Positions 17,152-26,648 of a stretch of 64,000 nt of DNA are shown here, piece by piece (the stretch's first letter is position 1; each line of letters begins with the position of its first letter). The notes beneath the pieces are model-generated. The model saw only the letters and a list, made by a program, of their open reading frames with translations. It made no database searches and had not been told where the DNA came from. Source of the stretch: Oscillospiraceae bacterium (GTDB lineage: Bacteria > Bacillota > Clostridia > Oscillospirales > Ruminococcaceae); the NCBI GenBank assembly GCA_030539275.1, contig JAUNSK010000016.1, positions 1 through 64,000 of the forward strand. The letters are read 5' to 3'. The position numbers and the translations under genes were made by a program.

Positions 17152-19020
17152 ATGTGTGGTTATGTAGGCTTCACGAATTGCATCGATAATGCAAATATAG
17201 TAATAAAAAAAATGATGGATAAAATAAAACACCGCGGTCCTGACGGCGAAGGACAGTATGTGGACGGTGATATAGCTCTCGGGCACAGAAGACTGAGTAT
17301 CATAGATATTTCACAGGGAGCTCAGCCTATTTATAACGAGGATAAGTCACTGGTTCTTGTATTTAACGGTGAGATATATAATTATAAATTTATAAGAGAA
17401 GAACTTGTAAAGTGCGGTCATATATTCACAACTCATTCTGATACCGAGGTTCTTTTGCACGGCTATGAAGAATATGGCACGGACCTTCTTAACAAGCTTC
17501 GCGGAATGTTTTCGTTTGTTATATGGGATAAAAACAAAAAGGAACTGTTCGGTGCAAGAGACTTCTTCGGCATCAAGCCACTTTACTATGCTCAGATGGG
17601 TAATACGTTTATGTTCGGTTCAGAAATCAAAAGCTTTCTCGAACATCCTGATTTCCAGAAGGAACTCAATACATCACAGCTTGAAAACTATCTGACATTT
17701 CAGTACTCCCCTTCAAATGAGACATTTTTCAAAAATGTCTTCAAGCTGCCGCCAGCTCACTACTTTATTAAAACAGCTGACAGCTTTGTCTGTGAAAAAT
17801 ACTGGGATATCCACTTCAATGCCGATGAAAAGCCTTCTTTTGATGACTGGGTAAACAAAATCTCTGATAAAATGCATGACAGCGTAGAAGCGCATAAAAT
17901 AAGTGATGTTGAAGTCGGAAGCTTTCTTTCAAGCGGCGTTGACTCAAGCTATGTAGCTGCCATTGCAAATGTTGACAAGACATTTACAGTAGGCTTCGGC
18001 AAGGATGAAAAGTACAATGAGATCGGCTGGGCAAAGGAATTCTCAAAGGCTATAAACAAGGAAAACACAAGCAAGGTTATCTCTCCGGAAGAATACTGGG
18101 GCAACTTTGCAAAAATACAGTACCACATGGATGAACCGCTTGCAGATCCTGCAGCTGTTGCACTCTACTTTGTATGCCATCTGGCTTCCCAGAAACTCAA
18201 GGTTGTACTTTCAGGAGAAGGCGCTGATGAAATATTCGGCGGATACAACGTCTACAGTGAACCAGGAAGCACATTTTATGATAACTTCCCTATGGGCTTA
18301 AGACGCGGCATAGGCAATATGTGCAGCAGGCTGCCTGCTAAACGCGGTCTTAACTTCTTTGTACGCAAGGGTAAAACAGTTGAGGAGAGATTTATCGGCA
18401 ACGCTTATATGTTTACGCCTGCCGAAAGAAAATCCCTTCTTAAAATAAAAACAGATGCTCCTGATCCGACAGTACTTACAGCACCTTTCTATAAGGATGT
18501 AAAAAATGCCGATGATGTAACCAAGATGCAGTATCTTGATCTTCATATGTGGATGGCCGGAGACATTCTTCTCAAGGCTGATAAGATGAGCATGGCAAAT
18601 TCCCTTGAGCTGCGTGTTCCGTTCCTCGACAAGGAGGTTATGGCTTTAGCTGAAATGATCCCTCTCAGATACCGTGTAACACGCAAAGAGATCACCGATT
18701 CACATACAAAGTACATTACCAAATATGCAATGAGAATGGCAGCCAAAAAGGATACTCCTCCTCAGACGGCAAAGACAGCAGCAAAGAAAAAGCTTGGTTT
18801 CCCTGTTCCGATAAGAGTATGGCTCAGAGAAGACAAATACTATACAACAGTTAAAAATAAGTTTACATCCGATACGTCAAAGAAATTCTTTGACACTGAC
18901 ATACTGGTAAAATTACTTGATGAACATAAAAATCAGCAGAAGGACAACAGCCGTAAAATCTGGACTGTATTTACATTCCTTGTTTGGTATGATGTTTATT
19001 TCTGCGGCAAAGAGGTTTAA
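17152..19020 (+). CDS. asnB: Asparagine synthase, glutamine-hydrolysing
   Basis: 622 residues. Starts MCGYVGF, giving the N-terminal nucleophile Cys2 of class-II glutamine amidotransferases; further glutaminase motifs are GHRRLSI and FNGEIYN (~71-77). The synthetase half has the pyrophosphate loop SSGVDSS (260-266) and GEGADEIFGGYN. It makes asparagine from aspartate, glutamine and ATP in the cytoplasm. Good ribosome site (GGAGG) upstream. An HD-domain gene begins three bases after its stop and pyrB follows, so aspartate is drawn into asparagine and pyrimidines from one transcript. A 60-bp relic of this gene's start lies at 12712-12772. Confidence 0.96.
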   Translation: MCGYVGFTNCIDNANIVIKKMMDKIKHRGPDGEGQYVDGDIALGHRRLSIIDISQGAQPIYNEDKSLVLVFNGEIYNYKFIREELVKCGHIFTTHSDTEVLLHGYEEYGTDLLNKLRGMFSFVIWDKNKKELFGARDFFGIKPLYYAQMGNTFMFGSEIKSFLEHPDFQKELNTSQLENYLTFQYSPSNETFFKNVFKLPPAHYFIKTADSFVCEKYWDIHFNADEKPSFDDWVNKISDKMHDSVEAHKISDVEVGSFLSSGVDSSYVAAIANVDKTFTVGFGKDEKYNEIGWAKEFSKAINKENTSKVISPEEYWGNFAKIQYHMDEPLADPAAVALYFVCHLASQKLKVVLSGEGADEIFGGYNVYSEPGSTFYDNFPMGLRRGIGNMCSRLPAKRGLNFFVRKGKTVEERFIGNAYMFTPAERKSLLKIKTDAPDPTVLTAPFYKDVKNADDVTKMQYLDLHMWMAGDILLKADKMSMANSLELRVPFLDKEVMALAEMIPLRYRVTRKEITDSHTKYITKYAMRMAAKKDTPPQTAKTAAKKKLGFPVPIRVWLREDKYYTTVKNKFTSDTSKKFFDTDILVKLLDEHKNQQKDNSRKIWTVFTFLVWYDVYFCGKEV

Positions 19021-19023
19021 AAA

Positions 19024-19692
19024 ATGGCTAGTCTGGTAACATACAAGTATATTAAACAAAATCCTGATATCATGACATATATAAGACGTGCAGACAAAGC
19101 ACTTGAAGCGATCGGTTATACCGAACATTCTTTTGCTCATGTCGAAAAGGTTGCACAGACCGCGAGCATGATCCTTGAGGGACTCGGGTATCCTGAGCGG
19201 CAGGTCGAGCTGGTTAAGATCGCAGGGATAATGCATGATATAGGCAACGTAATAAACCGTGTTGACCATGCACAGAGCGGGGCTGTAATGGCCTTCCGTC
19301 TTCTTGATAATCTCAGCATGCCGGCAGAAGAGATATGTTCTATTATTTCTGCCATAGGAAATCATGACGAATCAACAGCAATGCCTATCGACCCTATTTC
19401 TGCAGCACTGATTATCGGTGATAAAACAGATGTCCGCCGTTCAAGAGTACGAAACAACGATCTTATAACATTTGATATACATGACCGTGTAAATTATGCA
19501 GTTGAAAAATCTGCAGTACGACTCAACGACAACAAGACATCCATTATTCTTGAGCTTAAGATAAATACCAACATTTCATCCGTTATGGAATACTTTGAAA
19601 TTTTCCTGCAGCGCATGCTGCTTTGCAAGAAAGCCTCACAGTTTTTTGGACTTAAGTTTGAAATGATAATAAATGATTCAACTGTTATGTAA
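19024..19692 (+). CDS. HD-domain phosphohydrolase
   Basis: 222 residues with the metal-binding HD signature: H in SFAHVEKVA, HD in AGIMHDIGNV, a further H in AIGNHDES and D in IIGDKTDVRRSR. These are typical of HD hydrolases acting on nucleotides or cyclic dinucleotides; the substrate is not evident. No sensor or synthetase domain is attached, so it is not a Rel/GGDEF fusion. It begins three nucleotides after asnB and precedes pyrB by 25 nt, so it is part of that operon. A nucleotide-related role would fit its neighbours but is inferred. Confidence 0.85.
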   Translation: MASLVTYKYIKQNPDIMTYIRRADKALEAIGYTEHSFAHVEKVAQTASMILEGLGYPERQVELVKIAGIMHDIGNVINRVDHAQSGAVMAFRLLDNLSMPAEEICSIISAIGNHDESTAMPIDPISAALIIGDKTDVRRSRVRNNDLITFDIHDRVNYAVEKSAVRLNDNKTSIILELKINTNISSVMEYFEIFLQRMLLCKKASQFFGLKFEMIINDSTVM

Positions 19693-19717
19693 ATAATATA
19701 CGGAAGGAATAAATACA

Positions 19718-20797
19718 ATGACGTCCAAATATCAGCATCTTATAGACTTAAACGACTATCCTGTCTCATGGTGGAATAAGCTGCTTTGCCTCGGTCAGGA
19801 CATATGCAGAAATCCCGGCAGATACCACGGTGCCTGCACCGACAAAATCCTGGCCACACTTTTTTATGAACCTTCAACAAGAACACAGATGTCATTTCAG
19901 ACAGCAATGCTCAGACTCGGAGGCACAATAATAGGCTTTGACAATCCGGCAACATCAAGTGTATCAAAGGGTGAAAATCTTAAAGATACAACAAAGATCG
20001 TAAGCGGATACGCAGATGTACTCGTAATACGCCATCCTCAGGAAGGCACTGCAAAGGCTGCTGCACTGAGTGCTGATTGTCCTGTGATCAATGCAGGAGA
20101 CGGCGGTCATCTGCATCCTACCCAGACACTTACTGATATGCTTACACTTACTGAAGAAAAAGGAAGACTAGACAACCTTGTAATAGGCCTTTGCGGTGAT
20201 CTTATGAACGGACGCACTGTTCATTCCCTTTGCAAGGCTTTGTCATCCTATAAAAATAATCGTTTTGTACTGATATCATCCAAGGAACTCAAGCTTCCGT
20301 CCTATGTGAAGGACATTCTGAGTGCAAACGGATGCAGCTACAAAGAGGTTTTCTCTCTTGAAGAGGCTATCCCGGAGCTTGATGTTCTCTATATGACAAG
20401 AATACAGCGTGAACGCTTTGCAAGCACCGAAGATTATGAAGCACAGAAGAACATTTATGTACTTGATAAGGCTAAAATGAAACTCGCTAAAAGTGATCTC
20501 ATTGTTTTGCATCCTCTTCCGAGAGTAGACGAAATTGCTGTTGAGGTAGACGATGATCCCCGTGCACTTTATTTCAAACAGGCAAAGTACGGGGTGTTTA
20601 TACGTATGGCACTTATCCTCACAATGATAGAAAATAAGACACCTTTCCAGCTCCTCAGCGGAACTACACATAAAAATATCTGCTGCAGCAACCCTAAATG
20701 TATCACTAATACCGAAAAATATCTTCCTAAAAGTTTTATTACTTCAGGTGATATTATTGAATGTGAGTATTGTGATGAAAGAATGCTTTTAAGATAG
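19718..20797 (+). CDS. pyrB: Aspartate carbamoyltransferase catalytic chain with C-terminal PyrI-like zinc ribbon
   Basis: 359 residues, about 50 longer than a plain catalytic chain. The carbamoyl-phosphate loop is FYEPSTRTQMSF (~47-58). HPTQTLTDML and LHPLPRVDEIAVEVDDDP are the aspartate-domain motifs. After about residue 315 there is an extra segment: CSNPKC, 20 residues, then CEYC. This C-x4-C...C-x2-C pattern is the zinc-binding end of the regulatory chain PyrI, which holds the catalytic trimer contacts in class-B enzymes. The allosteric nucleotide-binding part of PyrI is absent. It catalyses the committed step of pyrimidine synthesis. A terminator follows. Confidence 0.93.
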   Translation: MTSKYQHLIDLNDYPVSWWNKLLCLGQDICRNPGRYHGACTDKILATLFYEPSTRTQMSFQTAMLRLGGTIIGFDNPATSSVSKGENLKDTTKIVSGYADVLVIRHPQEGTAKAAALSADCPVINAGDGGHLHPTQTLTDMLTLTEEKGRLDNLVIGLCGDLMNGRTVHSLCKALSSYKNNRFVLISSKELKLPSYVKDILSANGCSYKEVFSLEEAIPELDVLYMTRIQRERFASTEDYEAQKNIYVLDKAKMKLAKSDLIVLHPLPRVDEIAVEVDDDPRALYFKQAKYGVFIRMALILTMIENKTPFQLLSGTTHKNICCSNPKCITNTEKYLPKSFITSGDIIECEYCDERMLLR

Positions 20798-20806
20798 TAT
20801 AAATAT

Positions 20807-20841
20807 TTCCGGTTTTAATAAAAATAAAACCGGAATTTTTT
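20807..20841 (+). terminator. Terminator of the asnB-HD-pyrB operon
   Basis: 11-bp stem (20807-20817 and 20825-20835, core CCGGTTTT/AAAACCGG) followed by TTTTT. Confidence 0.88.
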
Positions 20842-20856
20842 ATACCCATGTAATGC

Positions 20857-20900
20857 AAAACGAACCTCACTCTGTCATCTGACAGTGTGAGGTTCGTTTT
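20857..20900. terminator. Bidirectional terminator, mainly for the rubrerythrin gene
   Basis: 20-nt arms (20857-20876 and 20881-20900) with one internal mismatch and a 4-nt loop, A-run on the left and T-run on the right. On the minus strand it lies 30 nt after the rubrerythrin stop. Confidence 0.88.
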
Positions 20901-20929
20901 AATTAGGGAAATTTATTTTATGTTTAAGA

Positions 20930-21475
20930 TTATCCGAAGTATCTCTTGAGAAGTCCTTCAAAAGCTCTTCCGTGACGAGCTTCATCCTTAGCCATTTCAT
21001 GAACTGTATCATGGATAGCATCAAGATTCTGTGCCTTTGCAAGAGCTGCAAGCTTCTTCTTACCGTCGCATGCACCGTTTTCAGCCATTACACGAAGTTC
21101 AAGATTTCTCTTTGTAGAATCTGATACAACATCGCCGAGAAGTTCAGCAAACTTAGCAGCATGCTCAGCTTCTTCCCAGGCAGCCTTTTCATAGTAGCTT
21201 CCTACTTCAGGATAGCCTTCTCTGTAAGCTGCTCTTGCCATTGCAAGATACATACCAACTTCAGTACATTCACCTGTAAAGTTCTGATTTAAGCCTTCTA
21301 TAATTTCAGCATCTACGCCCTTAGCAACACCTACAACGTGCTGATCAGCCCATGCAAGTCCCTGTGTTGATTCTTCCTTGAACTTTGAAGCAGGAGCCTT
21401 GCACTGTGGACAGACCTCAGGTGCTGAATCTCCTTCATGTACGTAACCGCAAACTGAACAAATAAATCTTTTCAT
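20930..21475 (-). CDS. Reverse rubrerythrin (N-terminal rubredoxin, C-terminal diiron domain)
   Basis: 181 residues. A rubredoxin-like Fe(Cys)4 domain lies first: [12 protein letters not shown] and CPQCKAP (about residues 4-27). The four-helix ferritin-like diiron domain follows, with [24 protein letters not shown] and [12 protein letters not shown] supplying the E and ExxH ligands. The order is the reverse of classical rubrerythrin and matches the clostridial oxygen-induced NADH-peroxidase component. It reduces hydrogen peroxide in the cytoplasm and protects a strict anaerobe that carries an oxygen-sensitive oxidoreductase. Monocistronic, with its own strong ribosome site (GGAGG) and terminator. 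The 229-bp gap upstream is shared with the divergent dUTPase gene. Confidence 0.92.
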   Translation of the reverse strand: MKRFICSVCGYVHEGDSAPEVCPQCKAPASKFKEESTQGLAWADQHVVGVAKGVDAEIIEGLNQNFTGECTEVGMYLAMARAAYREGYPEVGSYYEKAAWEEAEHAAKFAELLGDVVSDSTKRNLELRVMAENGACDGKKKLAALAKAQNLDAIHDTVHEMAKDEARHGRAFEGLLKRYFG

Positions 21476-21704
21476 TTTAATTATCCTCCATATTAATATT
21501 TATATACAAATCTGATATTTTTATTAGCTCTCTTGAACTGTTCTAAGTATACCATATTAGTATAGTTTAGTCAAGCCTTTTTTTAAAAAAATATAAGCAA
21601 AATAATATCATTTAATTGTAAGTCCGTTTTGTAGTTAGCACTTGTAATATCATTTTATTTTTTGTATACTATAATATAGTTCACATTTTGAAAGGATAAA
21701 TACA

Positions 21705-22217
21705 ATGAAAAGAATAGCACAGTTTGAAAAGGTAAGCAAAGAACAGTTTATTAAGGATTTTGGCAGTGTATTCGGCAATTCTGACCATGAAAAATCAGAT
21801 TTGATCTATTCGCAGATAAAGCTCCCGAAAAGAGCAACTACAGGCAGCGCGGGATATGACTTTTATGCACCTGCATCTTTTGTTCTTAAACCCGGTGAAA
21901 CAATAAAGATCCCTACAGGAATACGTGTAAAAATTGATGAAGGCTGGGTTCTTAAGTGTTACCCGAGAAGCGGTCTTGGATTCAAGTACAGACTGCAGCT
22001 TGACAACACTGTTGGCATAATAGATTCAGACTATTATTTCTCAGACAATGAAGGCCATATAATGATAAAAATAACAAATGACACACACACCCAGGCGACA
22101 GTAGAACTGTCAGCCGGCAGCGCTTTTTCACAGGGAATATTCTGTGAATATGGCATAACCGTAGACGATGATGCCACAGAGATCCGAAACGGAGGATTTG
22201 GAAGTACAAGCAAGTAA
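21705..22217 (+). CDS. dut: dUTP diphosphatase (trimeric dUTPase family)
   Basis: 170 residues with the five family motifs: TGSAGYDFYAP (motif 1), PRSGLGFKY (2), DNTVGIIDSDYYFSDNEGH (3, with a short insertion after the catalytic Asp region), the degenerate AFSQGIF (4) and the C-terminal NGGFGSTSK (5, the P-loop-like arm). It hydrolyses dUTP to dUMP, preventing uracil in DNA. Motif 3 is longer than in the standard IDxDYRGE form and motif 4 is loose, as in some Gram-positive and phage dUTPases. Ribosome site GAAAGGAT and a TATAAT at 21670-21675 lie upstream. Confidence 0.87.
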   Translation: MKRIAQFEKVSKEQFIKDFGSVFGNSDHEKSDLIYSQIKLPKRATTGSAGYDFYAPASFVLKPGETIKIPTGIRVKIDEGWVLKCYPRSGLGFKYRLQLDNTVGIIDSDYYFSDNEGHIMIKITNDTHTQATVELSAGSAFSQGIFCEYGITVDDDATEIRNGGFGSTSK

Positions 22218-22362
22218 CACTTAAATTAAGCACAAATTTATTTCAAATTTAATATTCATTTTATCTAAAAAGCTTGCTTTTACTATGTATATATGTTACA
22301 CTTAATATATCCTCAAATAACTTTTAAATTTTTCTTTATTTTCTATTCTCCTTTTTTATAGT

Positions 22363-22394
22363 TAATGCCCGTCCGGATATCCGGACGGGCATTA
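22363..22394. repeat. 32-bp perfect palindrome between convergent dut and GH5 genes
   Basis: Every base from 22363 to 22394 is self-complementary around GGAT/ATCC with no loop bases. It lies at the 3' ends of both neighbouring genes, so a terminator role is likely, but neither side has an immediate U-tract. Confidence 0.7.
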
Positions 22395-22412
22395 TTAGTT
22401 GTAATTTATTTT

Positions 22413-24128
22413 TTATTTTGGCTGAGGTCCTAAAACAACCTTTTCCTTCATAACATACTGTTTGAGATGGCCAAGATCTGCAAGATTGTATCCGCCATCG
22501 CCGTTTACATCAGCTAATAGTATCTGCTTCTCGGTAAATTCTATATCACCTATAAGATTCTGACTTACCATTGTAAGATCAGTCATTTCTACAACTCCGT
22601 CACCATTTACATCTCCGTATATAAGTTCTTCAGGAGGAACTACTGTAGTTGTAGTAACCTTTGGTGTTGTTGTAGTTGTCGTAGTTGTTGTTACCTTTGG
22701 TGTTGTGACTGTTTCAGAAGGAGAACCGCCATAGTACTGATTAAGACTCTGACCGTTTTCACCCAGTGCAGTCATATGATCAAGGCCGATATAAACACCG
22801 CCCTTATCCTGCCATAATGATTTTTCAAACAGTCCGTATTTTTCGTCATCCCATGTTGACCAGTCGTTTCCTATAAGTCCGCCTGTATCACCTGAGTTAG
22901 GATTAATACACCAGAATGTATGGTTAATACGATTTTCGATCATATAGTCTCTGAGAAGTTCCATCCAGCTCTGATTCTTTCCGCCGTCCATATGACCGCC
23001 CCACTCACCGATAAGAAGCGGTGCAATACCCTCAGCATCTATATATGCCCACGTATCGTACCAGTAATCATCAAGAAGTGTCTGTGTTGTAAAGTCCTTG
23101 TCGAACCATGTCTGGTTATAAACACTCGGACCGTAATCATGTGGAGAGTATACCAGCTGATCATTGTAATCATCACTGCCGAAGTTAATAGGATAATCTC
23201 TGACACCTCTTAAGTTTCCGCCCCACCATGCACCATACCACGGAGATGCATCACCTGATGCACCCCAGACATCCGGAGTATCAAATGTATATCCCTTTTC
23301 TGTCTTAGGATACTGTTCTATACCTTCAACAAGAATAAGGAGATTCGGATTTACATCAAGAATTGCCTTGCCGCAGGTCTCAGCAGCATACTTCCAGTTA
23401 TTTTCAAGCTTTGTATCATCCCATCTTGCGATACTATCAGGACAACCCGCATCATATCCACGTTTGCCGTGAGGTTCGTTTTCAAGGTCAAAAGCAAGAA
23501 TTGTATCATCATCCTTGAACTGTTCTGCGAGCCATACCCATGAATCTATCCAGTCTTTTGTATCTACCCCGCCCTTGCCGTACCAGAGTTCCCAGCTGTG
23601 GCCTGAGTTGTCCGAATGAGGGCTGTGTGCATCCATAAGAATCTTTACGCCATATTCTTTACAGTACTGAACAACATACTGGAATATCTCCCAGCTGTTC
23701 TTTGTATCACCTGTTTCAGGATCAGCAAAGTCAGGGTTGCATACATGATAAGGCGGATTGTTGCTTGCTGTAACACTTGAGACAGGAAGCGGTGTACCGT
23801 TCATCCAGCTTACCATGAGCTCTGATGAGATAGGAACTCTTATGATATTTATTCCTCGGTCTGCGATCTGCTTAACAATACCCTTGACATCATACCATGC
23901 ACCATGAAATACATTTTCAGTACAGTTAAAACCGAACCAGTTAGCACCGGTCAGCCATACCTCATTACCGTTCATATCAAGGATCTTATCCTTGTCTGTA
24001 TGAAGCCAGTCATCGTGGTTGGTATCTGCTGCATATGTAACCTCAGGAGCTGCAAGGTTGCTTAGACCCAGCGTTCCTGCAACAGCAGCCAGACATACTA
24101 TTGCTGTCACCTTTTTTAACACTTTCAT
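22413..24128 (-). CDS. Cellulosomal GH5 glycoside hydrolase with dockerin (endoglucanase-like)
   Basis: 571 residues. Signal peptide ~1-33 (cleavage near TYA). GH5 (beta/alpha)8 domain ~40-470: acid/base Glu218 in FDLENEPHG and nucleophile Glu375 in LLIGEWGG; RVPIS and MDAHSPH are further family positions. A Thr-rich linker with TTPKV repeats (~472-498) leads to a dockerin (~503-560). Its two calcium-loop repeats are GDVNGDGVVEMTDL and ADVNGDGGYNLADL. It is secreted, docks onto a scaffoldin cohesin and most likely cuts cellulose or related beta-glucan; the exact substrate is not decidable here. The next gene on the strand, 211 bp upstream, is also dockerin-bearing but has its own terminator. 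Confidence 0.94.
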   Translation of the reverse strand: MKVLKKVTAIVCLAAVAGTLGLSNLAAPEVTYAADTNHDDWLHTDKDKILDMNGNEVWLTGANWFGFNCTENVFHGAWYDVKGIVKQIADRGINIIRVPISSELMVSWMNGTPLPVSSVTASNNPPYHVCNPDFADPETGDTKNSWEIFQYVVQYCKEYGVKILMDAHSPHSDNSGHSWELWYGKGGVDTKDWIDSWVWLAEQFKDDDTILAFDLENEPHGKRGYDAGCPDSIARWDDTKLENNWKYAAETCGKAILDVNPNLLILVEGIEQYPKTEKGYTFDTPDVWGASGDASPWYGAWWGGNLRGVRDYPINFGSDDYNDQLVYSPHDYGPSVYNQTWFDKDFTTQTLLDDYWYDTWAYIDAEGIAPLLIGEWGGHMDGGKNQSWMELLRDYMIENRINHTFWCINPNSGDTGGLIGNDWSTWDDEKYGLFEKSLWQDKGGVYIGLDHMTALGENGQSLNQYYGGSPSETVTTPKVTTTTTTTTTPKVTTTTVVPPEELIYGDVNGDGVVEMTDLTMVSQNLIGDIEFTEKQILLADVNGDGGYNLADLGHLKQYVMKEKVVLGPQPK

Positions 24129-24281
24129 ACTTCTTCCTCCTAAAAAATAATAAGTATCTCAAACATACCTAATTTAACTATTTATTATTATATATATTAT
24201 ACAATGTTATAGATTTAATTGTCAATGTACCACTTATCCAAAAAAAATGTCCTCTTTTATTCGATTGAACATTTTGAAAAA

Positions 24282-24315
24282 CAAAAACAGGAAGATGCAT
24301 CCTTGCATCTTCCTG
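24282..24315 (-). terminator. Terminator of the dockerin-Cthe_2159 gene
   Basis: 12-bp stem (24288-24299 and 24304-24315), 4-nt loop; on the minus strand it runs into TTTTTGTTTTT. Confidence 0.88.
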
Positions 24316-24339
24316 CTATTTACATTTAGTGAAATTAAT

Positions 24340-26415
24340 TTACCACGGTCTTGTCGGGAATCCTGTACTTCCGCCTGCTGTTCCCTGTGTTCCGACTACG
24401 GTTCCGCCTGCATAAGTTCCGCCTTCGCCGTAACCCTTCTCATCAAGCGTGCCGCTGTACTGACCTCCTGAGTATACGCTGTACTTGCTTGTGTCAAGTG
24501 ACGGGCTGCAGTATACAGCAGCACCTGTCATGTTGATAGAAGCAGGTACCTTGAGTGCTGACAGAACATTTCCCTGAGAGTCAGCAACAGCGAGAACGTC
24601 ACCTGCTTTGAGTGATACTGAAGCGCCCTTCAGGAATCCGTTTGATACAGTTGGTGATACAAACATATCAGATGTTCCGATTCCGAATATTGTGCCGCCT
24701 GTAACATTAAATGAGTAATTGCCTCCGTCTCCTATATCAAAAATACCGTTTCCGCCTCTTACAGGTCCGCAGACAATAACTGTACCGCCTGAAACAGTCA
24801 GATTTCCGTTTGAATCAACACCGTCTCCGCCTGCCTGAACATACATATATCCGCCGCTTATGTTAAGTATTCCTGTAGACGTTGACATTCCTCCCGGATT
24901 CCAGCCACCCGGGTTAGCTGTACCTGAACCGTCTCCGCCTGCAGCATTGAAACCGTCATCTGAGGATACAACGCTTATATTTCCGCCTTTGACCTCAATA
25001 TCGTATGCTTCGAGGCCTTCATATGACTGGGTGATATTTATAACAGCACCGTCATTGACTGTCAGAATATTATCTGCATGTACACCATCATCACCTGCTT
25101 TTACTGTGATATTTGCTGCATTTACAGTCAAATCACCATTGCTGTGCACTGCATCATCAGTAGAATCAATAACAATAGTACCGCCGTTTAACTCTATTCC
25201 CTTAACTCCCTTGAGCCCTTTTGCGCTTACATCAGTTGTTACGGAATTTCCTTCCTGACCGAACCATCCCGTCGAACCCGTACTCTGTGAACCGTTTCCG
25301 CTGCCGGTATATGTATACAGATCCACGTCTCCGCCGTTTACATACAGCATCTGCTCGGCGCTTACTGCATCACCATGTGAGTTTATCTTTACTGTTCCGC
25401 CGTTGATGATAACCTTGCCCTTATCCTCATCAGTCGAATTTGTAGCTTTGATGCCGTCTCCGGCAGTTGTGGTTACATTTAAGATAAGAGATGAAAAATC
25501 AGTATCATCAGAATCACCGATTTTAACACTGTCCTTTCCTCTGATACCATCATCCTGAGCCTTGACAGTAATATTTCCGTTAAATATCTTTATGCTGTCC
25601 TTGCCTACTATACCGTCAGCACAGTTGCCGTTTACATTAAGAATTCCCTTTCCCTTTATCTTAAGATCATCCTTTGAATATATAGCACCACTGTCTGAGT
25701 CATCATTTGTATAGTTTGTACCGTCTGTTATTGTATTTGTGGTGCCTTTCTTAACGGATACAACGCACTCATCGGCTACGCTTGCAATGTACAAAGGTGA
25801 ATTGTTAGTACAGGTTATATCAGCACCTGTCAGTGCCAGCTCAACAGCACCTTCAGGATATGCTGTCTTGTCAACGTCAACAATGATCTGTCCGTCTGTC
25901 AGTGTACCGCTTACTGTATATGTACCAGGTTCATTTATTGTAACCTTTCCTGCACTTACTACTGTCCCTGAGCCGGTAGTTGTTATGGAAGTACCATTAA
26001 GTGTTATAGTTTTCTCTTCCGTAACAGGGGTAGTTGTAGTCTGTTCAGGCTCCTTGGTAGTTACAGGCGGTGTTGTTGTTGTTGTCTCACCTGATGTGCC
26101 TTCACCAAGGAGTTCTGATATTGCAAGTACACAGTCAAGTATGTTGACTTTGCCGTCACCATTGATGTCAGCATACGTCAGCTGGTCATCATTAAGCTCA
26201 GCACCATTGATCATATAATTTCTGAACATCAGAATATCTGCAGCAGTCAGTGAACCATCGGCATTTATATCACCTTTTATTCCTGTCTGCGCTTTTACAA
26301 CAATTGTTCGGTCAGATTTCTTATTAATAAAACCTGACACAGAAAGATCAGATGCTCCTGTTGCGGCTAGTACTGCGCAGCAAACTGCTATGCTAAGTTT
26401 TCTGAACTTTTTCAT
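24340..26415 (-). CDS. Secreted dockerin protein with Cthe_2159-type (DUF4353) polysaccharide-binding beta-helix
   Basis: 691 residues from ATG 26415; the ATG two codons earlier is only 3 nt from the ribosome site AAGAGG, whereas this one has 9 nt. Signal region ~1-45. An N-terminal dockerin (~48-105) has loops GDINADGSLTAADI and ADINGDGKVNILDC. A Thr/Pro/Glu linker follows. A long repetitive domain has recurring units such as GNITVKAQDDGIRGKDSVKI, VHSNGDLTVNAANITVKAGD and DDGFNAAGGD: the G-D-G/D-D-G turns of the Cthe_2159 family, known to bind cellulose and pectin. A Gly-rich tail (GGTYAGGTVVGTQGTAGG) ends it. Likely a non-catalytic cellulosome or surface adhesion component. The divergent VTC/DUF4956 genes start 358 bp away. 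Confidence 0.9.
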   Translation of the reverse strand: MKKFRKLSIAVCCAVLAATGASDLSVSGFINKKSDRTIVVKAQTGIKGDINADGSLTAADILMFRNYMINGAELNDDQLTYADINGDGKVNILDCVLAISELLGEGTSGETTTTTPPVTTKEPEQTTTTPVTEEKTITLNGTSITTTGSGTVVSAGKVTINEPGTYTVSGTLTDGQIIVDVDKTAYPEGAVELALTGADITCTNNSPLYIASVADECVVSVKKGTTNTITDGTNYTNDDSDSGAIYSKDDLKIKGKGILNVNGNCADGIVGKDSIKIFNGNITVKAQDDGIRGKDSVKIGDSDDTDFSSLILNVTTTAGDGIKATNSTDEDKGKVIINGGTVKINSHGDAVSAEQMLYVNGGDVDLYTYTGSGNGSQSTGSTGWFGQEGNSVTTDVSAKGLKGVKGIELNGGTIVIDSTDDAVHSNGDLTVNAANITVKAGDDGVHADNILTVNDGAVINITQSYEGLEAYDIEVKGGNISVVSSDDGFNAAGGDGSGTANPGGWNPGGMSTSTGILNISGGYMYVQAGGDGVDSNGNLTVSGGTVIVCGPVRGGNGIFDIGDGGNYSFNVTGGTIFGIGTSDMFVSPTVSNGFLKGASVSLKAGDVLAVADSQGNVLSALKVPASINMTGAAVYCSPSLDTSKYSVYSGGQYSGTLDEKGYGEGGTYAGGTVVGTQGTAGGSTGFPTRPW

Positions 26416-26648
26416 AAACATATACCTCTTTTCAGATTTTTGTCATGTATTGCGTATTTTTTAGATTTTTCTGCGTCCTCACTTACTTACTTTTAATTTC
26501 ATTATATTTAATTAATGTGTCTTTTTTATAGCGCATAAATGAAAAATAATCAATTTTTAACTGGATTTTTTCAATATTTAAGTATATAATAAAGAAGTCC
26601 GTTGTATGTAGTCAATGTTAAGTCGTATAAACATTATTTGTTTTGTCT

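Noticed and set aside
20276-20671. 131-codon minus-strand frame inside pyrB
   Set aside because: Antisense shadow of a conserved enzyme gene.
24860-25258. 132-codon plus-strand frame inside the same gene
   Set aside because: Shadow of the repetitive beta-helix on the other strand; the minus-strand protein has signal, dockerin and family motifs.
25739-26218. 159-codon plus-strand frame antisense to the dockerin-Cthe_2159 gene
   Set aside because: Low-complexity Val/Ser/Pro translation is the complement of the Thr-rich linker and repeats of the real gene; no ribosome site.
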